DNA of 64,000 bases from Acidovorax sp. Root219 (GCF_001428665.1 NZ_LMIJ01000028.1:66315-130314); one strand, 5' to 3'; numbered from the stretch's first letter, positions 1-9,123 are shown. Program-made: numbers and translations. The notes: generated by a model not told the origin, from the sequence alone.

Positions 1-1
1 G

Positions 2-1303
2 CAGGCCCTGATCGCCAGCGGCAAGCCGGCTGTGCTGATCTTCGAGACCTTGGCCGAGCGCACCCTGGCCCTGGCCCAACTGGCCCGCCGCAGCGACCCC
101 GATGCCGGCTACGAACCCCTGCTGGTCGACATGCTGCGCCCCGTGCTGGGCGACTGCCTGGCGCATGGCGTGCGCATCGTGAGCAACTTCGGCGCCGCCA
201 ACCCCGAGGGCGCGGCCCGGCGCATCGTGCAACTGGCGGCCGAGCTGGGCCTGCGCCGCCCGCGCGTGGCGGTGGTGCAGGGCGACGACCTGAGCGGCCC
301 CGCGCACCGCGCCCTGCTGCAGGGTGCCCTGGGCAATGCGATGCCCACCGAAACCATCGCCAGCGCCAACGCCTACATCGGCGCGCAGGCCATTGCCGGC
401 GCGCTGCGCGAGGGCGCTGATGTAGTGGTCTGCGGCCGCGTGGCCGACCCCTCCCTGGTGCTGGGCCCGGCCCTGGCGCACTACGGCTGGGCACCCGACG
501 ACTGGGATCGCATGGCCCGCGCCACCATGGCCGGCCACCTGCTCGAATGCGGCGCCCAGGTCACCGGCGGCTATTTCGCCGACCCCGGCTACAAGGACGT
601 GCCCGGCATGGCCCGCCTGGGCTACCCGATTGCCGAGATCGATGCCGACGGGCATTGCACCATCACCAAGCCCCCGGGTACCGGCGGGCGCATCGACGAG
701 CGCACGGTCAAGGAGCAACTGCTGTACGAACTGCACGACCCCGCCGCCTACCTGACCCCCGACGTGGTGGCCGACATCACCGAGGCCACCGTCACCGCCG
801 TGGGGCCCGATGCCGTGCGGCTCGAAGGGGTGCGCGGCCATGCCCGGCCGGCCACGCTCAAGGTCAACGTGTGCTTCGAATCGGGCTGGTTCGCCGAGGG
901 CGAGATCTCCTACGCCGGCGCCCGGGCCGAGGCCCGTGCCCGCCTGGCGGGCGAGGTGCTGCGCGAGCGGCTGGCCGGCCTGGGCCCGCTGCGCATCGAC
1001 CTGATCGGCGTGACCAGCGTGCTGGGGGACGATGCCGGCCGCTGGCTGGATGCCACCGGCGACGGCGGTGCCCGCGACGTGCGCCTGCGCGTGGCCCTGC
1101 AGCACCGCGACCATGCCAGCGCCCAGCGCCTGCTGCGCGAGGTGACGGCCCTGTACACCTGTGGCCCTGCGGGCGGCGGCGGGGTGCGCACGGCCATGCG
1201 GCCACGCCTGGGCACCGTGTCGTGCCTGGTGCCGCGCGAGGCGGTGCCCACGGGCTACCGCATGTTCGATGCCATCGTGCAAGAGGAAAGGGCGGCCGCA
1301 TGA
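2..1303 (+). CDS. AtuA family protein (DUF1446), 5' end outside window
   Basis: The reading frame is open to the left edge, so the N-terminus is missing. About 433 residues are visible and the family usually runs to about 450, so probably a few tens of residues are absent. The Gly/Ala-rich segments, the CGRVADPSLVLGP stretch, the ECGAQVTGGYF motif and the GTGGRI segment match the acyclic terpene utilisation AtuA family (DUF1446). That family is tied to catabolism of acyclic terpenes and related branched acids, but its chemistry is poorly defined. The stop overlaps the start of the next gene by 4 bases (ATGA), so the two are translationally coupled. A Bug-type binding protein follows, which suggests uptake and catabolism of an organic acid. 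Family assignment is confident; the substrate is unknown. Confidence 0.85.
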   Translation, partial: QALIASGKPAVLIFETLAERTLALAQLARRSDPDAGYEPLLVDMLRPVLGDCLAHGVRIVSNFGAANPEGAARRIVQLAAELGLRRPRVAVVQGDDLSGPAHRALLQGALGNAMPTETIASANAYIGAQAIAGALREGADVVVCGRVADPSLVLGPALAHYGWAPDDWDRMARATMAGHLLECGAQVTGGYFADPGYKDVPGMARLGYPIAEIDADGHCTITKPPGTGGRIDERTVKEQLLYELHDPAAYLTPDVVADITEATVTAVGPDAVRLEGVRGHARPATLKVNVCFESGWFAEGEISYAGARAEARARLAGEVLRERLAGLGPLRIDLIGVTSVLGDDAGRWLDATGDGGARDVRLRVALQHRDHASAQRLLREVTALYTCGPAGGGGVRTAMRPRLGTVSCLVPREAVPTGYRMFDAIVQEERAAA

Positions 1304-1659
1304 CCGACACCATCACTGTTCCGCTCTACCGCCTGGCGCACAGCCGCACGGGCGACAAGGGCAACCGCTCCAACATCAGCGTCATCGCCTGGCACCCTGC
1401 ACTGTGGGATGTGCTCATGGCCCAGGTGACTGAGGCCGCCGTGGCGCGCCATTTTGCGCAGCGCCAGCCGGGCCGCGTGGTGCGCTATGTGCTGCCGCAA
1501 CTGCAGGCCATGAACTTCGTGCTCGACGACGTGCTCGACGGCGGTGTCAACGACGCCTTGAACCTCGACAGCCACGGCAAGGCGCTGAGCTACCTGCTGC
1601 TCGACCTGCCGGTGCAGGTGCCGCAGGCACTGGCCGGGCATCTTGCGGGCCCAGGCTGA
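1300..1659 (+). CDS. Small AtuA-associated protein (AtuA C-terminal-like domain)
   Basis: A 119-residue soluble protein beginning at the ATG that overlaps the stop of the AtuA gene. The N-terminal segment LYRLAHSRTGDKGNRSNIS is characteristic of the small domain that some AtuA proteins carry fused at their C-terminus and that others, as here, encode as a separate gene. The C-terminal LNLDSHGKALSYLLL segment also fits. It probably works as a partner subunit of the upstream protein; the 4-base overlap supports equal production. Catalytic role unknown. Confidence 0.8.
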   Translation: MTDTITVPLYRLAHSRTGDKGNRSNISVIAWHPALWDVLMAQVTEAAVARHFAQRQPGRVVRYVLPQLQAMNFVLDDVLDGGVNDALNLDSHGKALSYLLLDLPVQVPQALAGHLAGPG

Positions 1660-1705
1660 CCCCGATTTCCTTCTTTCACCATCACCAACAACACCAGGAG
1701 ACAAC

Positions 1706-2704
1706 ATGAGCGCTTTCAACACCGTCCATTCCCCATCCCGCCGACGCACCCTTGCCGCCGCCGTGGCCATGGCCGCATCGCTGGGCTTTTCCGGCACGGC
1801 CATGGCCCAGGCCTACCCGGCCAAGGCCATCACCTTCGTCGTGCCGTTTGCCGCCGGCAGCGCCACCGACCAGCTGGCGCGCGCCATCGGCCAGTCCATC
1901 ACCAACGACACCAAGCAGCCCGTGGTCATTGACAACAAGGCCGGCGCCAGCGGCATGATCGCCGCGCAGGCGGTGGCCAAGGCGCCTGCGGACGGCTATA
2001 CCCTCCTCATCACCACCAACACCACGCACGCGGCCAACGAGCACCTGTACAAGAAGCTCTCGTACGACCCGGTGAAGGACTTCGCGCCCATCAGCGGCCT
2101 GGGCAAGGGCGGGCAGGTGATGGTGGTCAATGCCGCATCGCCCTACAAGAACGTGGGCGACGTCGTGGCCGCGGCCAAAAAGGCGCCGGGCAAGCTCAGC
2201 TTTGGCAGCGGCAGCTCGTCGAGCCGCATGGCCGGTGAAATGCTCAAGCAGCTGGCGGGTGTGGACATTCTGCATGTGCCCTACAAGAGCAACCCCCTGG
2301 CCATCACCGACCTGCTGGGCGGGCAGATCGACCTGATGATCACCGACACCTCCACCGGCGTGCCGCAGGTCAAGGCCGGCAAGCTGCGCGCGCTGGGCTA
2401 CTCCACGCAAAAGCGCAGCTCGCAACTGCCCGACGTGCCCACCATCGACGAAGCCGGCGTCAAGGGCTATGACATGGGCTACTGGTTCGCCGCCTACGCC
2501 CCCGCCGGCACGCCGCCTGCCGTGGTGGCACGCCTCAATGAGCTGATGGGTGCAGCGACAAAGAGCGCGGCCGCCAAGGCCTTCTTCGACATGGCGGGCT
2601 CCGAAGCCTGGACGACCACGCCCGACGAGCTGGCCAAGTTTCAGGCCGCCGAAACGGTGAAGTGGGGCAAGGTCATCAAGGCTGCCGGTATCGAAGCCGA
2701 GTAA
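1706..2704 (+). CDS. Bug/TctC-family tripartite tricarboxylate transporter substrate-binding protein
   Basis: A 332-residue periplasmic protein. The start at 1706 is preceded by AGGAGACAAC. A signal peptide follows (twin Arg in SRRRT, hydrophobic core, cleavage near AMAQA|YPAK). The mature start, with YPAKAITFVVPFAAGSATD, is the hallmark of Bug receptors, where this loop binds a carboxylate ligand. DNKAGASGMIAAQAVAKAPADGYTL follows as two typical segments. No TctA/TctB membrane genes lie nearby, which is normal for the many orphan Bug proteins of the Comamonadaceae and Bordetella. Placement behind the AtuA pair suggests it imports their substrate or a related acid. The ligand cannot be predicted. 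Confidence 0.92.
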   Translation: MSAFNTVHSPSRRRTLAAAVAMAASLGFSGTAMAQAYPAKAITFVVPFAAGSATDQLARAIGQSITNDTKQPVVIDNKAGASGMIAAQAVAKAPADGYTLLITTNTTHAANEHLYKKLSYDPVKDFAPISGLGKGGQVMVVNAASPYKNVGDVVAAAKKAPGKLSFGSGSSSSRMAGEMLKQLAGVDILHVPYKSNPLAITDLLGGQIDLMITDTSTGVPQVKAGKLRALGYSTQKRSSQLPDVPTIDEAGVKGYDMGYWFAAYAPAGTPPAVVARLNELMGAATKSAAAKAFFDMAGSEAWTTTPDELAKFQAAETVKWGKVIKAAGIEAE

Positions 2705-2932
2705 ACCGCCCACCTGCGTGCCCAGCCGGCACGCAGCCCTGTGCCGCGTTTTTGAGGACGCGCACAGCTCACCCCTGAAAGAGACGCCAATCGGCCGCGC
2801 GCCTGCGCCGCCGGTATGGGCGCAGCCATGCCCGAACACCCGACTCCCCGTGAGCGAGGTGCGAAGCCGCTGCATGTCCGTTTTTCCCGCAAGCAAGAGA
2901 CCACAAGAGCAACCACACAGGAGACAAGCAAC

Positions 2933-5071
2933 ATGAGAAAACATCCTCTTCCCACCTGGGGCGCCATCGCTCTCACGGCTGCGGCCGCAGCAGCCGTCAC
3001 CGCCTGCGGCGGCAGCAGCAGCGACGACGGCCTGACCGGCAAGGCCCCGGCGATGAAGCTCGAGATCACCGCCCGCGAGGACTTCCCGGGCACCTACGGA
3101 ACCGTGGGCACGTACGAGCGCCTCACGGGCACGCTCTCGGGCGAGGTGGACCCTGCCGATCCCAAGAACGCGGTCATCCAGGACCTGGCGCTGGCGCCTG
3201 TCAATGCCCGCGGCATGGCCGAATACAAGACCGAGTTTGTGATGTTGAAGCCCAAGGACATGGCCAAGGCCAGCGGGGTCTTGCGCTACGACGCGCCCAA
3301 CCGCGGCAACATCCTCACCATGCTCAACCCCACGGCCACGCCCAGCGATGCCGTGTACCTGGAGCGCGGCTACGTGATGCTGTACTCGGCCTGGCAGGGC
3401 GACGTGCCCAAGAGCGCGGCGGCGCGCCTCACGGCCACCGTGCCCGTGGCGAAGAACAAGGACGGCACCAGCATCACCGGCCCGTACCGCGCCGAGTTGG
3501 TGCCCACGGCGGCCAGTCCTGCGATGACGCTGCCCGGCGGCGTTTTCAATGGCACTATGATCCCCTACGAGCCCGCCAGCCTGGACAACACCCAGCCCGG
3601 CTATTCGCTCACGCGGCGCGCCAACGAGACCGATCCATACGTGACCATCTCCGCTGCGGACTGGAAGTTCGCCACCTGCGACGCCACGGGCGCCAAAGCC
3701 TTCCCTGGCACGCCCAGCCCCACCAGCGTCTGCCTCAAGGGCGGGTTCGACCCGGCCTACCTGTACGAGCTGGTCTACGTCGCCAAGGACCCCAAGGTCA
3801 TGGGCGTGGGCCTGGCCGCGCTGCGCGATACGGTGAGCTTCTTCCGCAGCAAGGGGGCCGACGCCAGCGGCACGGCCAACCCGGTGGCTGGGCGCATCAC
3901 GCACACGCTGGGGCAGGGCACCTCGCAGTCGGGCAACGCGATGAAGACCTTCTTGCACCTGGGCTTCAACCAGGCGCTCGATGGCAGCAAGGTGTTCGAC
4001 GGCATGTACGCCCACGTGGCCGCACGCCAGACCAACATCAACACCCGCTTCGCCGTGCCCGGCGGCGGCGGCGGGCTGCGCACCGACCACACCGCCTTCG
4101 GCCAGACGGCGCCGCGCGGGCTGGACAAGGACTACGTGGACGACATCAGCGGCCGCCAGGGCGGGGTGATGAAGCGCTGTGCCGCCACCAGCACCTGCCC
4201 CAAGTTCTTTTTGGGCCTGTCGGGCACGGAGTTCTGGCAGCTGCAGGGCTCGCCGGTGCTAACGGACGCCAATGGGCTCAAGGACCTGACCCAGCCCGAC
4301 AACGCGCGCATCTACTACTACGCCAGCACCCAGCACGGCGGGGCCGGCGGCACGGCCAGCATCAGGTATGCGCCGAGCCGCGCGCCATACCCCACGGGCA
4401 CGGTGGTGCAGTTCAACGACACCTTCCGCGCGCTGTTCCTGGGGCTGGAGGACTGGGTGGTGCGCGGCACCACGCCACCCGCCAGCCAGGTGCCCAAGGT
4501 GGCCGATGGCACGCTGGTGCGGCCCGCGCAAGTGGCCTTCCCGGCCATGAAGGGGCTGACCTGGGCGGTGAACGGCGCGCAGACGGCCATCCCCGACTTC
4601 AACTACCTGGGCTGGCACAACAACTTCCCGCTGTTCGACTTCGGACCGCAGTATGTGCCGCAGGACGAGGCCGGCATTGCCACCCTCCTGCCTCCGCGCA
4701 ACCTGAACCGCGACTACGCCATCCTGGTGCCCCAGGTGGACGCGCGCACCGGTCTGACCCGCGCCGGCATCCAGAGCGTGGAGGCGCGCGCCCCACTGGG
4801 CACGAGCTTCGAGTTCAACTACGTGGCCACGCCAGGCATCACCGACCTGGCCAACCTCACGGGCGGCTACATCCCGTTTCACACCACGCGGGCCGCGCGC
4901 TTGGCCGCCGGTGATGGCCGGGTGTCGCTGGAAGAGCTGTACGGCAACCAGGCCGGCTACGTGGCCGCTGTGACCGAGGCGGCCAACGCCCTGGTGGCCC
5001 AGCGCCTGCTGCTGCCGCGCGATGCGCAGGCCCAGATCGAGCGGGCCAAGGCGACGGTGATCCTTCCTTGA
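2933..5071 (+). CDS. Alpha/beta-hydrolase domain lipoprotein
   Basis: A 712-residue exported protein. The ATG at 2933 has AGGAGACAAG upstream and opens a lipoprotein signal peptide with lipobox VTAC|GG, so the protein is probably anchored in the outer membrane or at the periplasmic face. The segment LGQGTSQSGNAMKTFLHLGF at about residues 325-345 carries a G-x-S-Q-S-G serine-nucleophile elbow of the large alpha/beta-hydrolase domain family (Abhydrolase_10 type). The rest is typical of these big secreted hydrolases. It is likely an esterase, but the substrate is unknown. It follows the Bug gene after 228 bp without an obvious terminator and ends at a strong hairpin. Fold confident, reaction inferred. 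Confidence 0.75.
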   Translation: MRKHPLPTWGAIALTAAAAAAVTACGGSSSDDGLTGKAPAMKLEITAREDFPGTYGTVGTYERLTGTLSGEVDPADPKNAVIQDLALAPVNARGMAEYKTEFVMLKPKDMAKASGVLRYDAPNRGNILTMLNPTATPSDAVYLERGYVMLYSAWQGDVPKSAAARLTATVPVAKNKDGTSITGPYRAELVPTAASPAMTLPGGVFNGTMIPYEPASLDNTQPGYSLTRRANETDPYVTISAADWKFATCDATGAKAFPGTPSPTSVCLKGGFDPAYLYELVYVAKDPKVMGVGLAALRDTVSFFRSKGADASGTANPVAGRITHTLGQGTSQSGNAMKTFLHLGFNQALDGSKVFDGMYAHVAARQTNINTRFAVPGGGGGLRTDHTAFGQTAPRGLDKDYVDDISGRQGGVMKRCAATSTCPKFFLGLSGTEFWQLQGSPVLTDANGLKDLTQPDNARIYYYASTQHGGAGGTASIRYAPSRAPYPTGTVVQFNDTFRALFLGLEDWVVRGTTPPASQVPKVADGTLVRPAQVAFPAMKGLTWAVNGAQTAIPDFNYLGWHNNFPLFDFGPQYVPQDEAGIATLLPPRNLNRDYAILVPQVDARTGLTRAGIQSVEARAPLGTSFEFNYVATPGITDLANLTGGYIPFHTTRAARLAAGDGRVSLEELYGNQAGYVAAVTEAANALVAQRLLLPRDAQAQIERAKATVILP

Positions 5072-5094
5072 AGGGCGTTTGATCCTTTGACGTG

Positions 5095-5123
5095 AAGGCC
5101 GGGGCTGGCGCCCCGGCCTTTTT
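5095..5123 (+). terminator. Rho-independent terminator of the hydrolase gene
   Basis: A perfect 11-bp GC-rich stem (5095-5105 with 5110-5120) closed by a TGGC tetraloop and followed directly by T residues. It lies between convergent genes, 24 bases after the hydrolase stop and just past the 3' end of the LysR gene on the other strand. Confidence 0.88.
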
Positions 5124-5127
5124 CATT

Positions 5128-6027
5128 TCAGAGTGACCAAGGCGCGCCCTCAAAGCGGTCGACCAGGAAATCGAGAAGCGCCCGCACCGCAGGCGACTGG
5201 TGCCGGCGCGAGGTGTACAGCGCATTGATCGCCATCACCGGCAGCCCCCACTCGGGCAGCACGGCGGCCAGCTCCCCGCTGGCGATATGCGGGTTGGCCA
5301 GGTAGGTGGGCTGCAGCGCGATGCCGCCACCGGCCAGCGCGGCGCGCAGCAAGGTGGTGGCCTCGTTGGCGCTGAAGTGGCTGGACACCGCCACGCGCTC
5401 TGTCTCGCCGCCCCGGGCCAGCTCCCACACGCTCTTGCCGAAGTTGGCATAGCTCAGGCAGCGGTGGCGTTCCAGGTCGGCCGGCAGGGCGGGCACGCCA
5501 TGGCGCGCCAGGTACGCGGGCGATGCCACCAGCACCGAATCGCAGCGCGCCAGCGGCCGGGCGATCAGCATCGGGTCGGGCCCGCTGCTGATGCGGATGG
5601 CCAGGTCGATGCGCCGCTCCACCAGGTTGAGCGCGCCTTCGCTCGCATCCAGGTCGATCTTGAGCAGCGGGTGCAGCGCCAGGAAGTCGGCAATCGCCGC
5701 GCCCAACTGCGCATAGGCGAACGACACGCTGCAAGTCAGCCGCAACTGGCCGCGCAGCTCGCCTTCACCCGTGGCGGTGGTCTCTTCCTCGATGTCTTCC
5801 ACCAGCGCCAGCATCTGCTGGCAGCGGCGCAGGCAGGCCTCGCCCGCATCGGTCAGCGTCACGCTGCGGGTGGTGCGCTGCAGCAGGCGGGCCTGCAGCC
5901 ACTGCTCCATCTCGCCCACATAGCGCGTGACCATGGCGCGCGACATCTCCAGCCGGTCGGCCGTGGCGCTGAAGCTGCCGCTGGTGGCCACTTCCACAAA
6001 CACGCGCATGGCGGTCAGGCGGTCCAT
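5128..6027 (-). CDS. LysR-family transcriptional regulator
   Basis: A 299-residue LTTR. The N-terminal winged helix-turn-helix (residues about 1-60) shows FVEVATSGSFSATADRLEMSR and LLQRTTRSVTLTDAGE, typical of the CrgA/AaeR-like subgroup. The remainder is the periplasmic-binding-like effector domain. It is transcribed divergently from the MBL-fold gene at 6142, with 114 bp between them that hold direct and inverted repeats, so the MBL-fold gene is the likely target. Effector unknown. Confidence 0.93.
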   Translation of the reverse strand: MDRLTAMRVFVEVATSGSFSATADRLEMSRAMVTRYVGEMEQWLQARLLQRTTRSVTLTDAGEACLRRCQQMLALVEDIEEETTATGEGELRGQLRLTCSVSFAYAQLGAAIADFLALHPLLKIDLDASEGALNLVERRIDLAIRISSGPDPMLIARPLARCDSVLVASPAYLARHGVPALPADLERHRCLSYANFGKSVWELARGGETERVAVSSHFSANEATTLLRAALAGGGIALQPTYLANPHIASGELAAVLPEWGLPVMAINALYTSRRHQSPAVRALLDFLVDRFEGAPWSL

Positions 6028-6031
6028 GTTT

Positions 6032-6096
6032 GATCTATTGGTGCAACAAATATGCGCAGTTTAAGCGGTTTATTAGATCGATTGGCGCAAATAAAC
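6032..6096. promoter_or_regulatory. Repeats in the divergent LysR/MBL-fold promoter region
   Basis: Two 15-base direct repeats of GATC(T/G)ATTGG(T/C)GCAA lie at 6032-6046 and 6076-6090, 44 bp apart. The second is enclosed by an inverted repeat GTTTATT (6068-6074) / AATAAAC (6090-6096). The first repeat starts 5 bp before the LysR start codon. LysR regulators commonly bind two phased sites in such divergent regions. The assignment to this LysR protein is inferred from position. Confidence 0.55.
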
Positions 6097-6141
6097 TTCA
6101 GCCTGTACCGAGCAACACCACCCACTTCTGGAGATTCCCGC

Positions 6142-7008
6142 ATGTTCCGCACCACCGTTATCGCTGCCACCCTGGCCATCGCCTTCACCGCCGCACAGGC
6201 TGCCGAGCCGCTGCAGATCAAGGTCTACAACGCCGACGGCAACAGCTTCAATGTCAACTCCACCCTGGTCTACGGTGAGAAGGAGGCCATGGTCATCGAC
6301 GCTGGCTTCACCCGTGCCGACGCGCTGCGCATTGCCGCCAACGTGCTCGACAGCGGCAAAGCGCTCAAGACCATCTACGTGAGCCAGGCCGACCCGGATT
6401 ACTACTTCGGCGTGGAAACGCTCAAGGAGTTCTTTCCCCAGGCCGAGGTGGTGACCACCCCCGCCGTACTGGAAAAGATTAGCGCCAAGCTCGCCGGCAA
6501 GCTTGCCTTCTGGGGCCCCAAGATGGGCGCCAACGCGCCGCGCACGCCTGTGCTGCCCAAGGCCATCACCGGCAACACCCTCACGGTGGACGGCCAGGTG
6601 GTCGAAATCCGTGGCACCACCGGCCTGCTGGCGCACCGCCCCTATGCCTGGATCCCCTCGGTGAAGGCCGTGGTGGGCAATATCGGCGTGTTCGGCACCA
6701 ACACCCATGTGTGGACCGCCGACACCCAGACCGTGGCCGAGCGCAGCGCCTGGGTGGCCCAGCTCGACGAGATGGCCGCCCTGCAGCCCGCCGTGGTCGT
6801 GCCCGGCCACATGGGCGCCGGCACCGCACTGACCGCTGCCAATGTGACCTACACCAAAGGCTACCTGCAGGCCTTCGAGAAGAACGCCGCAGCGACCAAG
6901 ACCAGCGCCGAGCTGATCGAGGCGATGAAAAAGGCCTACCCCGCAGCGCCCATGGGCTTGTCGTTGGATATCGGTGCAAAAGTGAACAAGGGCGACATGA
7001 AGTGGTAA
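6142..7008 (+). CDS. Exported metallo-beta-lactamase-fold protein with degenerate metal site
   Basis: A 288-residue periplasmic protein with a clear signal peptide (AFTAAQA|AEPL) and the MBL-fold core (NSTLVYGEKEAMVIDAGF). At the usual H-x-H-x-D-H metal motif it reads SQADPDYYFG (about residues 80-89), so all three histidines are replaced and only the Asp remains. The later histidine of VVVPGHMGAG is present. It may bind metal differently, act without metal, or be non-catalytic. The ATG at 6142 is chosen because GGAG precedes it and the signal peptide starts there. It is the likely target of the divergent LysR gene. Fold certain, activity doubtful. Confidence 0.8.
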   Translation: MFRTTVIAATLAIAFTAAQAAEPLQIKVYNADGNSFNVNSTLVYGEKEAMVIDAGFTRADALRIAANVLDSGKALKTIYVSQADPDYYFGVETLKEFFPQAEVVTTPAVLEKISAKLAGKLAFWGPKMGANAPRTPVLPKAITGNTLTVDGQVVEIRGTTGLLAHRPYAWIPSVKAVVGNIGVFGTNTHVWTADTQTVAERSAWVAQLDEMAALQPAVVVPGHMGAGTALTAANVTYTKGYLQAFEKNAAATKTSAELIEAMKKAYPAAPMGLSLDIGAKVNKGDMKW

Positions 7009-7036
7009 GCAACAGGTTTACCAATCCCCCAAAGTG

Positions 7037-7318
7037 ATGGACCACCAGATCATGCCAACGCACCCACTTCAACCCGTCTTGCAGCACCTGCGCGCCGGGC
7101 GCTGGAACGAAGCGCACGATCTGGTGCAGCACGATGGCTCCCTGCTGGCGGCCTGGCTCCATGGCATCCTGCACCTGCAGGAAGGCGATCTGGAAGACGC
7201 CGAGAACTGGTACGACCGCGCCAACCGCCACTTCCGCAGCCGCGGCACCCTGGAAGAAGAGCTGGCGCTTTTCGAAACGGCGCTCGCCCAACCTACTGAA
7301 AAAGACCCAAGACCATGA
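7037..7318 (+). CDS. Small TPR-like hypothetical protein
   Basis: About 93 residues, soluble, with a helical repeat-like stretch (LRAGRWNEAHDLV ... LHLQEGDLEDAENWYDRA) resembling one to two tetratricopeptide units. The start is uncertain: GTG 7034, ATG 7037 or ATG 7052 are all possible and none has a strong ribosome-binding site. The stop overlaps the next gene by 4 bases (ATGA), which argues that it is a real, coupled gene. Function unknown. Confidence 0.6.
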   Translation: MDHQIMPTHPLQPVLQHLRAGRWNEAHDLVQHDGSLLAAWLHGILHLQEGDLEDAENWYDRANRHFRSRGTLEEELALFETALAQPTEKDPRP

Positions 7319-7959
7319 CAACGGCAGTGACGTATCTGTTTGACCCCCTGTGCGGCTGGTGCTACGCCGCTGCGCCTGCCCTGGGCCGCCTGCAGGGGAC
7401 CCCCGGCGTGCATGTCACGCTGGCGCCCTCGGGCCTGTTCGCAGGCGCTGGTGCCCGGCCCATGGACGCGCAATTTGCCGCCTATGCCTGGTCCAACGAC
7501 CAGCGCATCGAGAAGCTCACCGGCCAGCCGTTCAGCGAGGCCTACCGCGACAAGATACTGGGCGCGCCTTCGGGCCGCTTTGATTCCGGCCCCGCCACCC
7601 TGGCGCTGACCGCCGCGGCGCAGACCGCGCCCGACCGCGAGCTCGATGTGTTGCACGCCCTGCAGCGTGCGCGCTACGTCGATGGCCGTGACACGGCCGA
7701 TGCACAGGTTCTGGCCGATGTGCTCAGGAGCCTGGGCCTGCCCGACGCAGCCGCGCAGACCCTGGCGCCCGATGCCGCACTGCACCGCGCCATGGACGGA
7801 CGCGTGGCCAGTTCGCAAGCCACCTTGCGCGCCGTGGGCGCACGCGGTGTGCCGCAACTGGTGGTCAGGGGGGAGGGCGGGGCGCTCAGGCTGATCGGCG
7901 GTGATGCGCTGCTGGGGCCGCATGAGCGCTTGCTGGAACTCGTGCTGGCTGCCGCCTGA
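7315..7959 (+). CDS. DsbA-family thioredoxin-fold protein
   Basis: A 214-residue protein with no signal peptide, so cytoplasmic. The N-terminal strand leads into FDPLCGWCYAAAPALG, a C-G-W-C redox motif of the DsbA/FrnE-like family. A helical insertion follows and the fold closes with a cis-Pro segment (RGVPQLVV). It likely acts as a dithiol oxidoreductase or glutathione-related isomerase. It is coupled to the small TPR-like gene. Substrate unknown. Confidence 0.85.
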   Translation: MTTAVTYLFDPLCGWCYAAAPALGRLQGTPGVHVTLAPSGLFAGAGARPMDAQFAAYAWSNDQRIEKLTGQPFSEAYRDKILGAPSGRFDSGPATLALTAAAQTAPDRELDVLHALQRARYVDGRDTADAQVLADVLRSLGLPDAAAQTLAPDAALHRAMDGRVASSQATLRAVGARGVPQLVVRGEGGALRLIGGDALLGPHERLLELVLAAA

Positions 7960-7983
7960 TTTGGCGCCGTTGGCGCGCCCCGA

Positions 7984-9123
7984 CTACTTCGACGGATCGA
8001 TCAGCACCTTGGCACCGGTGTTGCGCGGCCCGTAGAAGGCAATGGCATCGGCGCTCAGCGCCTCTGCCAGCGATACCGTGCGCGCATAGTGGCTGGCGAA
8101 CGTGGTCTTGAGCTCGGCCGCCACGCGCTGGCGCAGCGCCTGGGCGGCGTCGTTGCCGATCTTCTGCAAGAACGGGAACAGCAGCCAGCCGCCCACGCCC
8201 CAGGCCATGCCGAAGGTGCGCTGGATCTCGGTCGGGCGGGTGTCCAGGTGGCCGTACAGGTAGACCTGCTTGTGCACTGCAGAGCCATAACGGCTGTACT
8301 CCGTGGCCTTGCGGTTGATGGCGGCTTCCATGCACTGCAAAATCTGCCCGGCCAGCGTGCCGCCGCCTGTGGCGTCGAACGCGATGGTCGCACCCGTGGC
8401 AGCCAGGGCATCGGTCAGCTCGGCCATGAAGCCGGGTGCGCTGCTGTCGCACACGTACTGGGCGCCGATCTCGCGCAGCAATGCGGCCTGCTCGGGCTTG
8501 CGCACGATATTGACCAGGCCGATCCCGTCCTTCTGGCAGACCTTGTTGAGCATCTGGCCCAGGTTGCTGGCGGCGGCGGTGTGTACCAGCGCGGTGTGGC
8601 CCTCGCGTTTCATGGTCTCCACCATGCCCAGCGCCGTGAGCGGGTTGACGAAGCACGACGCGCCCTCGGCCGCCGTGGTGCCGGCCGGCAGCGGAAGGCA
8701 CTGCGCGGCGGGCATGGCCCGGTACTGCGCGTACATGGCCCCACCGATCAGCGCCACCGTGCGCCCGAGCAGGGCCTGGGCGGCGGGCGAGGAGCCTGCC
8801 GCCACCACCAGGCCCGCGCCCTCGTTGCCCACGGGCATGCTCTGGCCCAGGCGTGCGGCCATGGCGGGCATGGCGCGGTCCGGGATGCGTGCGGTCACCA
8901 CCGGCCGGTCGGCGCTGCCGGACACCTGCACGGTGGACAGGTCGGCCGGCCCGAACAGCAGGCCGATGTCCGATGGGTTGATCGGCGTCGCCTGGACCTG
9001 CACCAGCACCTCGTCGGGCCCCGGGGTGGGCACGGGGGTGGGTTCGAGGCTGATCTGCAAGGTGGCATCAGGCTGCACGAGCGAGCGCAGTTGCAGGGCA
9101 GTGGCGGGTACGGTTGTGGTCAT
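7984..9123 (-). CDS. MDR-family zinc-binding-type dehydrogenase (quinone oxidoreductase-like)
   Basis: A 379-residue medium-chain dehydrogenase/reductase. An N-terminal GroES-like domain (VQVQATPINPSDIGLL) is followed by a Rossmann domain (TAAASNLGQMLNKVCQ ... VNIVRKPEQAALLREIGA). I see no catalytic GHE zinc site and no four-Cys structural zinc cluster, so it is probably of the zinc-free quinone or enoyl reductase type despite the usual family name. The start at 9123 has AGGAGACACC upstream. A LysR gene lies just upstream on the same strand (stop 9179) and may control it. Substrate unknown. Confidence 0.85.
   Translation of the reverse strand: MTTTVPATALQLRSLVQPDATLQISLEPTPVPTPGPDEVLVQVQATPINPSDIGLLFGPADLSTVQVSGSADRPVVTARIPDRAMPAMAARLGQSMPVGNEGAGLVVAAGSSPAAQALLGRTVALIGGAMYAQYRAMPAAQCLPLPAGTTAAEGASCFVNPLTALGMVETMKREGHTALVHTAAASNLGQMLNKVCQKDGIGLVNIVRKPEQAALLREIGAQYVCDSSAPGFMAELTDALAATGATIAFDATGGGTLAGQILQCMEAAINRKATEYSRYGSAVHKQVYLYGHLDTRPTEIQRTFGMAWGVGGWLLFPFLQKIGNDAAQALRQRVAAELKTTFASHYARTVSLAEALSADAIAFYGPRNTGAKVLIDPSK

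Noticed and set aside
1682..4090. A long minus-strand open frame of about 800 codons opposite the Bug and hydrolase genes.
   Set aside because: It is His/Gly/Arg-rich, has no family resemblance and mirrors the codon bias of the real plus-strand genes; such antisense frames are common in GC-rich DNA.
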